This document shows positions 7,696-15,894 of a stretch of 64,000 nt of DNA, in pieces. The position numbers and the translations under genes are program-made. Under the pieces are notes generated by a model. That model was not told the origin of the DNA. It worked only from the letters and a program-made list of their open reading frames with translations, and did no database searches. This stretch comes from Bacillota bacterium. Its GTDB lineage: Bacteria; Bacillota; Clostridia; Acetivibrionales; DTU013. Where the stretch lies: contig JAEYOM010000014.1 of assembly GCA_023411715.1 (NCBI GenBank), forward strand, positions 16,814-80,813. Reading direction: 5' to 3'. The number at the start of each line of letters is the position of its first letter. Within the stretch, counting starts at the first letter, position 1.

Positions 7696-8865
7696 ATGCC
7701 AAGATTTACGTTACCAAGGGATATATACTGGGGGCCTGATGCCATGGAGGAGCTTAAATGCCTCAAAGGCCGCAGGAAAGCAATAATAGTTACGGGTGGC
7801 TCTTCAATGCAGAAGTATGGTTTTCTGGACAAGCTTGAGAGTATATTGAGGGAAGCCGGACTTGAAACCAAAAGGTTCGAGGGCGTCGAGCCCGATCCGT
7901 CGATCGAAACTGTCATGAACGGAGCAAAGGCGATGCTGGAATTCCAGCCTGATGTTATCGTCTCGATAGGCGGAGGTTCGCCGATTGACGCCGCCAAGGC
8001 CATGTGGGTCTTTTATGAATACCCGGAATTGACATTCGAAGATATAAAGACTCCTTTTTCAATGCCCAAACTAAGGCAGAAGGCGATATTTGTAGCAGTG
8101 CCGTCAACAAGCGGAACGGCTACCGAGGTCACTGCGTTCTCTGTTATAACGGATTACTCCACAAAAATCAAATATCCTCTCGCTGACTTCGAAATAACGC
8201 CCGACATTGCCATAATAGATTCATCGCTGGCATATACGATGCCGAAGACACTGACTGCACATACCGGAATGGATGCGCTTACTCACGCTATTGAGGCATA
8301 TGTCGCGTCGGCAAGGTCAAGCTTTTCAGATCCTCTTGCAATGGAAGCCATCCAGATGGTGTTTGAAAACCTTGTTGACTCATATAACGGTGACAAAAAG
8401 GCAAGAGATGAAATGCACATCGCACAGTGCCTTGCAGGCATGGCCTTCAGCAATGCTTTGCTGGGAATTGCACACAGCCTGGCACACAAGATCGGCGCCC
8501 AGTTTGACGTACCGCACGGCTGCTGCAACGCCATTCTTCTGCCGTATGTCATAAAGTACAATTCAAAGGCATGTATGGACAGATATGCCGGGATCGCAAG
8601 ACGACTCGGATTAAAAGGCGAGTCGGACAAGCAGCTTACGGATGCTTTGATCGAGGAAATAGACAAACTCAACGCGAGGCTTGGTATTGCGAAAACCTTT
8701 AAGGAACATGGCGTTAAAGAAGAAACTTTTGCGTCGGAGGCCGACTTTATCGCAGAGAATGCTTTCAAAGATCCGTGCACAGGATCGAATCCCAGGCAGA
8801 CCAGCCCTTCGGACCTTAAGAAGATACTCGAATGCACAATGTATGGGATCGATATAAATTTCTAA
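7696..8865 (+). CDS. Iron-containing alcohol dehydrogenase
   Basis: The 389-residue protein is a full-length group III (iron-dependent) alcohol dehydrogenase. It shows the nucleotide-binding GGGSPIDAAKA (about residues 96-106), the block AVPSTSGTATEVT, and the metal-site region TGMDALTHAIEAYVA with later His residues in IAHSLAHKIG and VPHGCCNA. It probably interconverts an aldehyde and an alcohol with NAD(P)H in fermentation. AAGGAGG lies 8 bases upstream of the ATG. The hydrogenase gene follows after 18 bp, so both redox-disposal enzymes are probably co-transcribed. Substrate and cofactor preference cannot be read here. Confidence 0.93.
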   Translation: MPRFTLPRDIYWGPDAMEELKCLKGRRKAIIVTGGSSMQKYGFLDKLESILREAGLETKRFEGVEPDPSIETVMNGAKAMLEFQPDVIVSIGGGSPIDAAKAMWVFYEYPELTFEDIKTPFSMPKLRQKAIFVAVPSTSGTATEVTAFSVITDYSTKIKYPLADFEITPDIAIIDSSLAYTMPKTLTAHTGMDALTHAIEAYVASARSSFSDPLAMEAIQMVFENLVDSYNGDKKARDEMHIAQCLAGMAFSNALLGIAHSLAHKIGAQFDVPHGCCNAILLPYVIKYNSKACMDRYAGIARRLGLKGESDKQLTDALIEEIDKLNARLGIAKTFKEHGVKEETFASEADFIAENAFKDPCTGSNPRQTSPSDLKKILECTMYGIDINF

Positions 8866-8883
8866 GGTTTGTCCGGACAATAG

Positions 8884-10335
8884 ATGGGTGTGAAATGTAT
8901 GAGGTTATTTGATACTGAGGTTCAGGAACTGAAATATAAAATCATATACGAACTGGTCCGCCTGGCGCTGCAGAAAAAAGTGGACGGGGCTTTCTATGAA
9001 ATACCCCGTAAAATAGCTCCGGGGCCTGATGCAACAATGCGGTGCTGCATCTACAAGGAGAGGGCCATAGTCCAGGAACGCCTGAAGTATGCCATGGAAG
9101 ACGGCAGCGCCGGCGGAAATGTTGTGCAGGTCATAGATATCGCCTGCGACGAATGCCCCATAGAGCGTTTCAAGGTTACGGAAACCTGCAGAGGCTGTAT
9201 AGCTCACAGGTGTCTTATGGCATGCCCGGTAGGAGCCATCAGTTTTGAAAACAAAAAGGCAAGCATCAATACGGAAAAATGTATCGAATGCGGCAAATGC
9301 ATGAGCGCTTGCCCATATAAGGCTATTTCAGAGAATATTCGCCCATGTATAAGAGGCTGTATATCCAACGCTATCTCTATCGATAAAGACAAAAAAGCGG
9401 TAATAAGCGGTGAAAAATGTACGGAATGCGGGGCATGCGTTTATAATTGTCCGTTTGGAGCCATTGTAGACAAGTCCTTTGTGCTTGATGCGGTACGGAT
9501 ACTTGAAGGTTCCGAAAACGGAAGAAAGTACAATGTTTACGCGGCGATCGCGCCTTCCATTGTAAGCCAGTTCAGCTATGCGAAAATAGAACAGATCGTT
9601 GCGGGCTTGAAAAAAATGGGCTTTCATGCGGTGGTTGAGGTTGCCCTGGGAGCGGATATGGTTGTCATGAAGGAAGCTAAAGAGCTTGCTGAAAAAGGTT
9701 TTTTGACAAGCTCCTGCTGCCCGTCGTTCGTAAAATACATCGAGATCAATTTCCCGGAACTCAGGCAGTATATATCGCATAACGCTTCTCCCATGATCGA
9801 ACTCGCCAGATTCATAAAGCTCACGGATGAAACTGCAAAAGTCATTTTCATCGGCCCCTGTGTCAGCAAGAAATCGGAATACAGAAAAAAGGAAAACAAG
9901 GGCGCTGTTGACTGCGTCGTAACCTTTGAGGAACTGCAGGCATTGTTCGACGGCATGGGTATAGATGTCGAAAAGCTCGAGGGAGAAAGCCTGGACAACG
10001 CTTCATACTATGGCCGTATTTTTGCAAGAAGCGGAGGCTTGTCCGAGGCTGTCGACAATGTCATAAAGGAAGAAAACCTCGGTATTAGGGTAAATGCCGA
10101 GGTCTGTGATGGAATGGAGCAGTGCAGAATAGCGCTGCTGAAAGCATCAAAAGGCAGGCTCGACAAGAATTTTATCGAAGGGATGGCATGTGAGGGCGGA
10201 TGTATCAACGGAGCGGCATGCCTTCACCACGGGCTCAAAAACAGGGCCGAAGTGGATAAATACGGGAGACAGGCTACGGAACGTAAAGTCAGGGACGCGT
10301 TGATTCCTAATTTATTAGTTAACATAAAGTCATAA
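8884..10335 (+). CDS. [FeFe] hydrogenase with three N-terminal [4Fe-4S] sites
   Basis: This 483-residue protein joins a ferredoxin-like electron wire to an H-cluster domain. Cys groups at 102-114, 133-143 and 179-189 fit [4Fe-4S] clusters. The H-cluster motifs are TSSCCPSF (C278, C279), FIGPCVSKK (C326) and MACEGGC (C436, C440). The two adjacent Cys in the first motif include the proton-relay position, so it should be catalytic, making or using H2 with ferredoxin. The missing Trp in TSCCPxW and the GPC motif resemble group B clostridial enzymes. The ATG at 8884 has only a weak ribosome-binding site; a second ATG at 8899 is possible. Confidence 0.92.
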   Translation: MGVKCMRLFDTEVQELKYKIIYELVRLALQKKVDGAFYEIPRKIAPGPDATMRCCIYKERAIVQERLKYAMEDGSAGGNVVQVIDIACDECPIERFKVTETCRGCIAHRCLMACPVGAISFENKKASINTEKCIECGKCMSACPYKAISENIRPCIRGCISNAISIDKDKKAVISGEKCTECGACVYNCPFGAIVDKSFVLDAVRILEGSENGRKYNVYAAIAPSIVSQFSYAKIEQIVAGLKKMGFHAVVEVALGADMVVMKEAKELAEKGFLTSSCCPSFVKYIEINFPELRQYISHNASPMIELARFIKLTDETAKVIFIGPCVSKKSEYRKKENKGAVDCVVTFEELQALFDGMGIDVEKLEGESLDNASYYGRIFARSGGLSEAVDNVIKEENLGIRVNAEVCDGMEQCRIALLKASKGRLDKNFIEGMACEGGCINGAACLHHGLKNRAEVDKYGRQATERKVRDALIPNLLVNIKS

Positions 10336-10364
10336 TTGACAACCAATTTAGACATATGTATAAT
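10336..10364 (+). promoter_or_regulatory. Perfect consensus sigma-A promoter of the sensory hydrogenase operon
   Basis: TTGACA at 10336-10341, a 17-base spacer and TATAAT at 10359-10364. The TTGACA starts inside the last codon of the upstream hydrogenase, and the first gene of the next unit starts 48 bases after the -10 box. So perfect a core promoter would normally need repression. Confidence 0.9.
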
Positions 10365-10411
10365 TATTTTGAACTTATTTAACGTTCGGCAATAAGGTTG
10401 GAGGAATATAA

Positions 10412-10660
10412 ATGCTTCAAATATATATTTGTGTTGGAAGCTCATGCCACTTGAAAGGCTCGTATCAGATCATCAAAGTTTTTGAAGAACTCATTAAAGA
10501 ATACAAGCTTGAGGATAAGGCAGAACTGAAGGCTTCATTCTGCCTTGGCCGCTGCACCAAAGGAGTGTCGGTAAAGGTAGGGGACGAGTTCCTGGAAGGA
10601 CTGACGGTTTCAAACGCAAGGGAAATGTTTGAGGAGCATATAGTTAGAAGGTTGGAGTAA
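10412..10660 (+). CDS. Thioredoxin-like [2Fe-2S] protein (NuoE/HydC C-terminal type)
   Basis: The 82-residue protein matches the thioredoxin-fold [2Fe-2S] domain of NuoE and hydrogenase gamma subunits. Two Cys pairs are present: CVGSSCHLKGS (about residues 7-12) and FCLGRCTKGV (about 44-48), with the normal spacing. It would pass electrons to or from the adjacent sensory hydrogenase. GGAGG precedes the ATG by 8 bases, and the stop overlaps the next start (TAATG), so the two are coupled. Confidence 0.88.
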   Translation: MLQIYICVGSSCHLKGSYQIIKVFEELIKEYKLEDKAELKASFCLGRCTKGVSVKVGDEFLEGLTVSNAREMFEEHIVRRLE

Positions 10661-12381
10661 TGGGTACTATCCAATTCAAGAAAGCAAACTGTAAAAACTG
10701 CTACAAGTGTATAAGAAGCTGTCCTGTCAAAGCAATTGCCTTCAGTAACGATCAGGCCGAGATCGTAGAAGGGGATTGCATGCTCTGCGGCAATTGCCTT
10801 AAGGTATGCCCACAAAACGCCAAAACAGTAAAAAATGACATAGATACAGTAAGATCGTTTATAAGGAAAAAGGAGAAGGTGTATGTAAGTCTTGCGCCCT
10901 CCTTTATTTCCGTTTACGGGAAAAATGACGGTAAATGGCTGTTTTCCGCATTAAAAAAGCTCGGCTGCACATATGTCGAAGAAACTGCGATAGGGGCGGC
11001 GGAGGTTTCAAGACAATATGAAAAGCTGATGGAAGCCGGAAAAATGAAAAATATCATAACTTCGGCATGCGCATCTATTATATTCCTTATAGAAAAGCAC
11101 TATCCGGAGTTGATCAACCAGCTTGCTCCCGTCGTTTCCCCTATGATAGCCCATGCAAAAATGCTCAGGCAGACATACGGCCAGAGGATAAGGGTGGTCT
11201 TCATAGGACCGTGCCTGTCAAAAAAAGATGAATGCAATGATTTTCGAAATACTGGTGAAGTCGATGCGGTGCTCACTTTTGAAGAGCTTGAGGAATGGCT
11301 GGAATCGGAGGGCATCAGCGAGAATGATGATTTTGACGGTGAAATAAAAGCTCGGGACGAAATGACGGCAAGAATTTACCCGGCTCCGGGCGGGATCCTT
11401 AAAACGATAGGCGGCAGATACAAAAAAATGTACAAATGCATCAGCATCGGCGGTGTAGACAGCTGTATCGACGTGCTGGAATCCATTAAAGCGGGCTCGA
11501 TCGAGAAATATTTTATTGAAATGAACAGCTGCAGGGAAGGCTGTATCGGAGGCCCGTGCATGAAAACCAACGACGGCGGGTTCCTTAAGGCGAGGGAGAA
11601 ACTGATCGAGTACTACAGGACAAATGCAGGGAGTCCCGGCCTTGTAATGGACATGAGCGACAGGATCGATTTCGGAAAGAAATTTATAGACAGATCGAAG
11701 AGAAACAACCTGCCCTCGGAGAATGCCATACAGGCGATCCTCAACAGCATTGGAAAATATACCAAAGACAAGGAACTGAACTGCGGAGCATGCGGTTACC
11801 AGACCTGCAGAGACAAGGCGATTGCGGTATATAACGGCAAGGCTCAGCTTTATATGTGCCTTCCGTACATGAGGGAGCGGGCGGAATCGATTTCGAACCT
11901 CATTATTAACACTACTCCCAACGCTATTTTCGCTCTTGACAGCGAACTGCACATACAGGAGGCTAACACGGCCGCTCGCAAAATGTTCGGCCTGGGGCCG
12001 GAGGACGTTACCGGAAAGCACATTTACGAACTGCTTGAATGTGGGGATTTTCAGACTGTTCTGGAAGAGCGCTCGAACATTTACGATAAAAAATACTATT
12101 ACGACAAGTATGGTATAACTGTCGAGCAGTCGGTCATTTTCATACCGGAGCAGAATGTAACCGTAGTTATTGTCAGGGATATTACGGAAGAAGAAGAACG
12201 GCGACGTTTAGCGCACGAAATAAGGGCCGAAAATGTGGAATTGGCACAGAAGGTAATTGAAAAACAGATGAGGGTGGCGCAGGAAATAGCGAGTCTCCTG
12301 GGCGAGACGACGGCAGAAACCAAAGTCGCGCTCACCAAACTGAAGAAATCGATTATGTCTGAGGTGAATGACGGCAGATGA
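10660..12381 (+). CDS. Sensory [FeFe] hydrogenase (HydS, group C) with PAS domain
   Basis: Domains in order are two [4Fe-4S] ferredoxin motifs (C11-C21, C40-C50), an H-cluster domain (ITSACASI near 133-140; C185 in GPC; C291 and C295), an additional four-Cys Fe-S motif (C375, C378, C383, C400), a PAS domain (about 405-510) and a coiled-coil tail. In the first H-cluster motif the proton-relay Cys is Ala (A136, followed by C137), as known for sensory HydS proteins, which have low turnover and report H2 or redox state. The PAS domain and the phosphatase encoded next (ATGA overlap) indicate a signalling output. The protein is cytoplasmic and has no membrane segment. Confidence 0.92.
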   Translation: MGTIQFKKANCKNCYKCIRSCPVKAIAFSNDQAEIVEGDCMLCGNCLKVCPQNAKTVKNDIDTVRSFIRKKEKVYVSLAPSFISVYGKNDGKWLFSALKKLGCTYVEETAIGAAEVSRQYEKLMEAGKMKNIITSACASIIFLIEKHYPELINQLAPVVSPMIAHAKMLRQTYGQRIRVVFIGPCLSKKDECNDFRNTGEVDAVLTFEELEEWLESEGISENDDFDGEIKARDEMTARIYPAPGGILKTIGGRYKKMYKCISIGGVDSCIDVLESIKAGSIEKYFIEMNSCREGCIGGPCMKTNDGGFLKAREKLIEYYRTNAGSPGLVMDMSDRIDFGKKFIDRSKRNNLPSENAIQAILNSIGKYTKDKELNCGACGYQTCRDKAIAVYNGKAQLYMCLPYMRERAESISNLIINTTPNAIFALDSELHIQEANTAARKMFGLGPEDVTGKHIYELLECGDFQTVLEERSNIYDKKYYYDKYGITVEQSVIFIPEQNVTVVIVRDITEEEERRRLAHEIRAENVELAQKVIEKQMRVAQEIASLLGETTAETKVALTKLKKSIMSEVNDGR

Positions 12382-13550
12382 GCCTTTATATAGACGTGGG
12401 ATACGAAAATCTGAATAAATACGGCGAAGAGCTTTGCGGGGACAAGCTCGAAGTCATCAGAAACAGGGATTCGGTGATCCTTGTTTTGGCTGACGGTCTG
12501 GGAAGCGGCGTTAAAGCCAACATACTGTCGACGCTTACGTCAAAGATCATCGGGACCATCCTGGCAAACGGTCTCGAGATCGAGGAAGCCGTCGATACCA
12601 TAGCCAATACTCTGCCCGTCTGCAGGGAGAGGAACATAGCATATTCGACCTTTACAATTCTGCAGATATTTGTTTCCGGAGACGGCTACCTGGCGGAGTT
12701 CGACAACCCTTCGGTTTTCAGGTTCAGAAAGGGAAAGTCGATGCCGATAGAAACGGACAGCAGGGAAATATGCGGGAAAATCATAAGAGAGGCAAGATTT
12801 GAAGTCAATCAGGACGACCTTTTCGTCCTGGCCAGCGACGGAGCAGTACATGCGGGTATAGGCCACGCACTGAATCTCGGCTGGCAGTGGGAAAACATCA
12901 ATGAATATATTCAGAGGACATTCAGGAGCGAAATGACGTCAAAAGCGTTGGCAAAGCTGATTCTTTCGGCCTGCGACAACCTTTACTGCCATGAACCGGG
13001 AGATGATACTACGATTGCGGCGGTAAAAATCAAAAGAATGGCCAATGTCAACATAATGGTGGGGCCGCCGGTGGATGCGCGGATGGATAAAGCAGTAGTG
13101 GACCGCTTCGTTTCGGAAGAAGGAAGGAAGGTAGTATGTGGCGGAACCACATCCCAGATCGTTGCAAGGGAATTGGGGAAGGAAATGGTGGCCAATTTCA
13201 AATACTACAATCCGGAAATACCTCCGATGGCTGAAATCGAAGGGATCGATCTGACTACGGAAGGTGTGCTGACTTTGAGGGAAGCTCTGAATCTTATTAA
13301 AATCTGCATTTCAAATGAAAGCACAATGAAGGATTTCATTCACCTTGATAAGAAGGATGGCGCCTCCAGGCTGGCAAAATTTTTGATCGAAGAGGGCACG
13401 AATATAAACTTTTTCGTTGGAAGAGCCATCAATCCCGCGCATCAGGATCCAGATTTCCCGTTCAATCTGGGACTAAAGCTGAAACTTGTGGAGGATATGG
13501 CGGAATGCATCAGAAGCATGGGAAAACAGGTAAATATAGAATATAACTAA
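12378..13550 (+). CDS. SpoIIE/PP2C-type serine phosphatase, partner of HydS
   Basis: Residues about 1-215 form a SpoIIE-like PP2C domain: LVLADGLGSGVKAN holds the metal-binding Asp, FVLASDGAVHAGIG the second acid motif, and EPGDDTTIAAVKI the C-terminal Asp pair. Residues about 225-390 form a second conserved domain (VCGGTTSQIVAREL) of unknown function seen with this phosphatase type. It would dephosphorylate a Ser/Thr-phosphorylated target in response to the upstream PAS-hydrogenase sensor. The start overlaps the HydS stop as ATGA. Similar sensor-phosphatase pairs are known in thermophilic clostridia and Thermotogae. The target is not evident in this window. Confidence 0.88.
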   Translation: MSLYIDVGYENLNKYGEELCGDKLEVIRNRDSVILVLADGLGSGVKANILSTLTSKIIGTILANGLEIEEAVDTIANTLPVCRERNIAYSTFTILQIFVSGDGYLAEFDNPSVFRFRKGKSMPIETDSREICGKIIREARFEVNQDDLFVLASDGAVHAGIGHALNLGWQWENINEYIQRTFRSEMTSKALAKLILSACDNLYCHEPGDDTTIAAVKIKRMANVNIMVGPPVDARMDKAVVDRFVSEEGRKVVCGGTTSQIVARELGKEMVANFKYYNPEIPPMAEIEGIDLTTEGVLTLREALNLIKICISNESTMKDFIHLDKKDGASRLAKFLIEEGTNINFFVGRAINPAHQDPDFPFNLGLKLKLVEDMAECIRSMGKQVNIEYN

Positions 13551-13592
13551 TAATTTGGCATTGCTGGATATAGCTTAACCGGAAAGGTAACT

Positions 13593-15113
13593 ATGGGTCT
13601 CAGGACAATTGTCTTAAAAATTTATAAGCCCGGAAGAGAAAAAAAAAGGATCCTCGACGAGGCCATATACAATTACAGCGAGGCATTCAGATTCCTTATG
13701 GACAGAGCACGCCGCGAGATAGACGTAATCGGCGGGAACTACCGGCTTGCGAGCGGTCCTTACAGGGCGGGCGCGCTCATGAAATGGGTGGACAGGGATC
13801 TGAGTGAAGAACTGGATCGTTTCAAGGTCCAACCCTTCAAGGATTCACTGAAATTCGAACTGGGAATGGTCCTGGCGGGTTACCTGAACCTTAAGGAAAC
13901 AGGTGCTGATGCAAGGATCCCGAGGGCGGGAGGCAGTGCTGAAAGACCGGTATACTTTTGCCGGTATGATACGCGAAGGAGCTACTGCCTGCTTTATGAC
14001 AGAGAGAAAAACAGGTATTGGGCAAAGCTTTACCTTATGAACAAGGACGCAGCCAGAACCACGGATATTAAGACATATGGCGGAAACAGGCTGGAGTATG
14101 TATGCGAGGGGTCAGGGACTTTCAAATCCAACAGACGTAAAGTAAACTACATTATAGTGCCGCTGTCCTTCGGAAAATATCAGGAGCGTTTTTTGAGGGA
14201 TGCGCTCATTGACCCGAAAATACTTAGAACAGCCCGTCTTATGAAGCGAGGTAAGGACTATTATCTTGCCGTTAGTATAGATTCGGGCAAAGAGGAAGCG
14301 TTGGCGGCCGAAACCTATATAGGGGTCGTCAGAGGACTTGATAACGGTCTGGTCTATACAACCGTGGATAAAAACGGCGATATTATCGGATCCGGGCCCA
14401 TACCCGGCTCAGTCGGTCCGGATGGAAAGGCGGCGTCGCTTCACGAATTGCACAAGGCGGCATCACTTCACGAATTGCACAAGGCGGCGAACTATATTAC
14501 TGAAATCGCGCAAAAAAACAGATCCCAGGTAATAGTGCAGAACCTTGTAAAAATGGGCGATGAGATACGCTGGTCCGGCATCAGCGGGAATGAATGCCGT
14601 CCTGTCTATGACCGCCGGACCTATATACGGCTCGCGGAGCTCCTGGACTACAAACTGGAAGGCATGGGTTTGCCCTCTCCGGTCAGGGTAAGTTCCTCGG
14701 ATATTTTCTACAGATGCTTCGATTGCGGTTTTTACTCCAAAAAGAACAGGTTCGGCAGAGATATGTTCATATGCACCAAATGCGGCGCGACAATGGGGAT
14801 CGAAGAACTTGGCAGCCTTAATCTTGCAAGGAAGTTGATCAGGTACGGCAAATCCAGGATCAGGGTCACGGCAGCTGTAACACCCGGAGGGACCAGATTT
14901 ACAAGCAAGCTGATAGGACTTGACTGTTTCATTCCTCATAATGAAAATCAGCCTGAAGTGCTGAGACAGGAGATACAAAGGCTCATTGAAGACATGAGGC
15001 AAAGCAGGAAGGCTGGGGAGATGCTCCGCGGCAATGAATATAAAAGACGGAGCAGCTTGCTGAAGAAATTCGGGCGCTCAGCCGATTGTATGGATTTGAT
15101 CGAATTTATATAG
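13593..15113 (+). CDS. Nuclease-dead TnpB-like protein (TldR-like candidate)
   Basis: The 506-residue protein aligns by eye to the IS605 OrfB/TnpB fold. The N-terminal lobe begins TIVLKIYKP. RuvC-I is GLDNG with D250 retained. RuvC-II is QVIVQNLV, with Q316 in place of the catalytic Glu. The zinc finger is C375-x2-C378 and C394-x2-C397. RuvC-III is GSLNLARKL, with S408 where the family has Asp (DxNAAxNI). Two of three catalytic acids are thus lost while the fold motifs stay. A 9-residue duplication (AASLHELHK) sits just before RuvC-II. It starts 42 bp after the phosphatase gene, apparently in the same operon, with no TnpA or transposon ends. A guide-RNA-directed regulator is inferred, not shown. 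Confidence 0.82.
   Translation: MGLRTIVLKIYKPGREKKRILDEAIYNYSEAFRFLMDRARREIDVIGGNYRLASGPYRAGALMKWVDRDLSEELDRFKVQPFKDSLKFELGMVLAGYLNLKETGADARIPRAGGSAERPVYFCRYDTRRSYCLLYDREKNRYWAKLYLMNKDAARTTDIKTYGGNRLEYVCEGSGTFKSNRRKVNYIIVPLSFGKYQERFLRDALIDPKILRTARLMKRGKDYYLAVSIDSGKEEALAAETYIGVVRGLDNGLVYTTVDKNGDIIGSGPIPGSVGPDGKAASLHELHKAASLHELHKAANYITEIAQKNRSQVIVQNLVKMGDEIRWSGISGNECRPVYDRRTYIRLAELLDYKLEGMGLPSPVRVSSSDIFYRCFDCGFYSKKNRFGRDMFICTKCGATMGIEELGSLNLARKLIRYGKSRIRVTAAVTPGGTRFTSKLIGLDCFIPHNENQPEVLRQEIQRLIEDMRQSRKAGEMLRGNEYKRRSSLLKKFGRSADCMDLIEFI
14425..14487 (+). repeat. 27-bp in-frame tandem duplication inside the TnpB-like gene
   Basis: The block coding AASLHELHK occurs twice in a row, followed by a third partial match (KAAN). 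The copies are nearly identical at DNA level, indicating a recent duplication that keeps the frame. Confidence 0.85.
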
Positions 15114-15119
15114 TATAAT

Positions 15120-15244
15120 GGATTACGTTATTTGCTGTCACACTATGACCGGTTCGGAGTCATCTTACCGAGTAAGGCGTCCTTTGCGGACGTAAAAGCA
15201 CAGCTATCTTGAATGCCCCATGGATGTACATCATGGGGCATTTT
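15120..15244 (+). ncRNA. Candidate structured RNA (guide RNA of the TnpB-like protein) ending in a terminator
   Basis: Directly after the TnpB-like stop lie three consecutive hairpins: ATGAC/GTCAT (15145-15163), CTTAC-CGA-GTAAG (15164-15176) and GCGTCC-TTTGC-GGACGT (15177-15193). About 19 unpaired bases follow (15194-15212, containing AGCACAGCTATCTTGA), then a terminator stem ATGCCCCATG/CATGGGGCAT with TTTT (15213-15244). A TATAAT box lies at 15114-15119. TnpB-type omega RNAs and TldR guide RNAs are encoded in this position, with the guide at their 3' end. The hairpins and terminator are visible; the guide role is inference. It could simply be an operon trailer. Confidence 0.5.
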
Positions 15245-15278
15245 AATATATGGAACATAGCGCAGACTTGTTTAAAAA

Positions 15279-15308
15279 CCGGAGGTGCTCGATTCACCTC
15301 CGGCTTTT
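15279..15308 (+). terminator. Second intrinsic terminator after the hydrogenase-TnpB-like operon
   Basis: CCGGAGGTG, a 7-base loop and CACCTCCGG, then CTTTT. It follows the terminator at 15213-15244 by 34 bases. Confidence 0.88.
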
Positions 15309-15459
15309 ATAAATCGGAACAGACCATATCTAATTATCATAGCAAGAGAGCTTTCCAAAATAAGTTAATCGGCATTAAGTTGTTGAACACTGCCATTTAC
15401 TCTAGTATTTTATTGAGAATAAATTTCGAGATAACTTTTTGGAGCAGGAGGCAATTGCT
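15309..15459. other. Intergenic region, no gene seen
   Basis: AT-rich stretch between the double terminator and the small Cys-rich gene. It must hold that gene's promoter, but I see no clear one. Confidence 0.4.
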
Positions 15460-15732
15460 ATGAAAATCGAACTGGACACTTACAGCAATATATGTGAAAC
15501 AAAGACTTTTAATATTAATGGGATCAAGGCAACCTACAAGGATTTCGGCCGGAAATCCGACTGCTCGCCTGACAGGAATAAGCCTAACTGCTGCGGGAAC
15601 ATGGCGTTTGAACCAAAATGTCATACAGGCGAGGTGCTTAAAAAATACGGGATCACAGCAAAGGAATACAATGGTATATGTGAGCAGCTGAAGATCTGCA
15701 TCTCCTTCGGAACGTGCATGCTGTGTTCATAA
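15460..15732 (+). CDS. Cys-rich small hypothetical protein
   Basis: I do not recognise this 90-residue protein. It contains about nine Cys (NICETKTF, KSDCSPD, PNCCGN, PKCHTG, GICEQLKICISFGTCMLCS) and could bind iron-sulfur or zinc. The ATG at 15460 follows CAGGAGG by 8 bases; a TTG at 15439 would place that site inside the gene. An array of 18-bp repeats follows the stop, then a CsoR gene, so a link to metal or sulfur stress is possible but only by position. Confidence 0.65.
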   Translation: MKIELDTYSNICETKTFNINGIKATYKDFGRKSDCSPDRNKPNCCGNMAFEPKCHTGEVLKKYGITAKEYNGICEQLKICISFGTCMLCS

Positions 15733-15736
15733 GGCA

Positions 15737-15807
15737 GTGATACGTCAAACTGAGTGATACGTCAAGCTGCAGTGATACGTCAAATTGCAGTGATACGTCA
15801 AGCTGCA
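15737..15807 (+). repeat. Four direct 17-18 bp repeats upstream of csoR
   Basis: Units starting GTGATACGTCAA at 15737 (17 bp), 15754, 15772 and 15790 (18 bp each), consensus GTGATACGTCAAGCTGCA. They lie between the stop of the Cys-rich gene and the csoR promoter. They contain TGATACGTCA, a near-palindrome, and could be protein-binding sites; a role is not shown. Confidence 0.9.
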
Positions 15808-15851
15808 GTCATAGCACATCATCCGGAATTGAAATGGATTTTCCTTTACTG

Positions 15852-15880
15852 TATAATATCGCTATACCCCTGTACAGTAT
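15852..15880 (+). promoter_or_regulatory. csoR promoter -10 box with an imperfect CsoR-type operator
   Basis: TATAAT at 15852-15857 is followed by CTATACCCCTGTACAGTAT, which has the ATACCCC half-site found in the two better palindromes near 17.7 and 18.9 kb. Its place over the likely transcription start fits autorepression. Confidence 0.6.
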
Positions 15881-15894
15881 TGGAGGCACCCGTT

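Noticed and set aside
7640..10412. Rex operators before adh or the hydrogenase genes
   Set aside because: TTAACA-like half-sites occur (e.g. near 7655 and 10318), but none matches both halves of TTGTTAANNNNTTAACAA well enough.
13593..15113. An active IS605/IS200 insertion sequence
   Set aside because: No TnpA gene, no terminal hairpin ends and no target-site signs were seen, two catalytic acids are missing, and the gene is in line with the hydrogenase operon.
15194..15212. A guide match to local promoters
   Set aside because: Only 6-7 base matches such as GATAGCT were noticed by eye (about 7243 and 22370); this is expected by chance.
15737..15807. Plasmid-type iterons or an origin
   Set aside because: No replication initiator gene or AT-rich unwinding region is present, and the surroundings are chromosomal.
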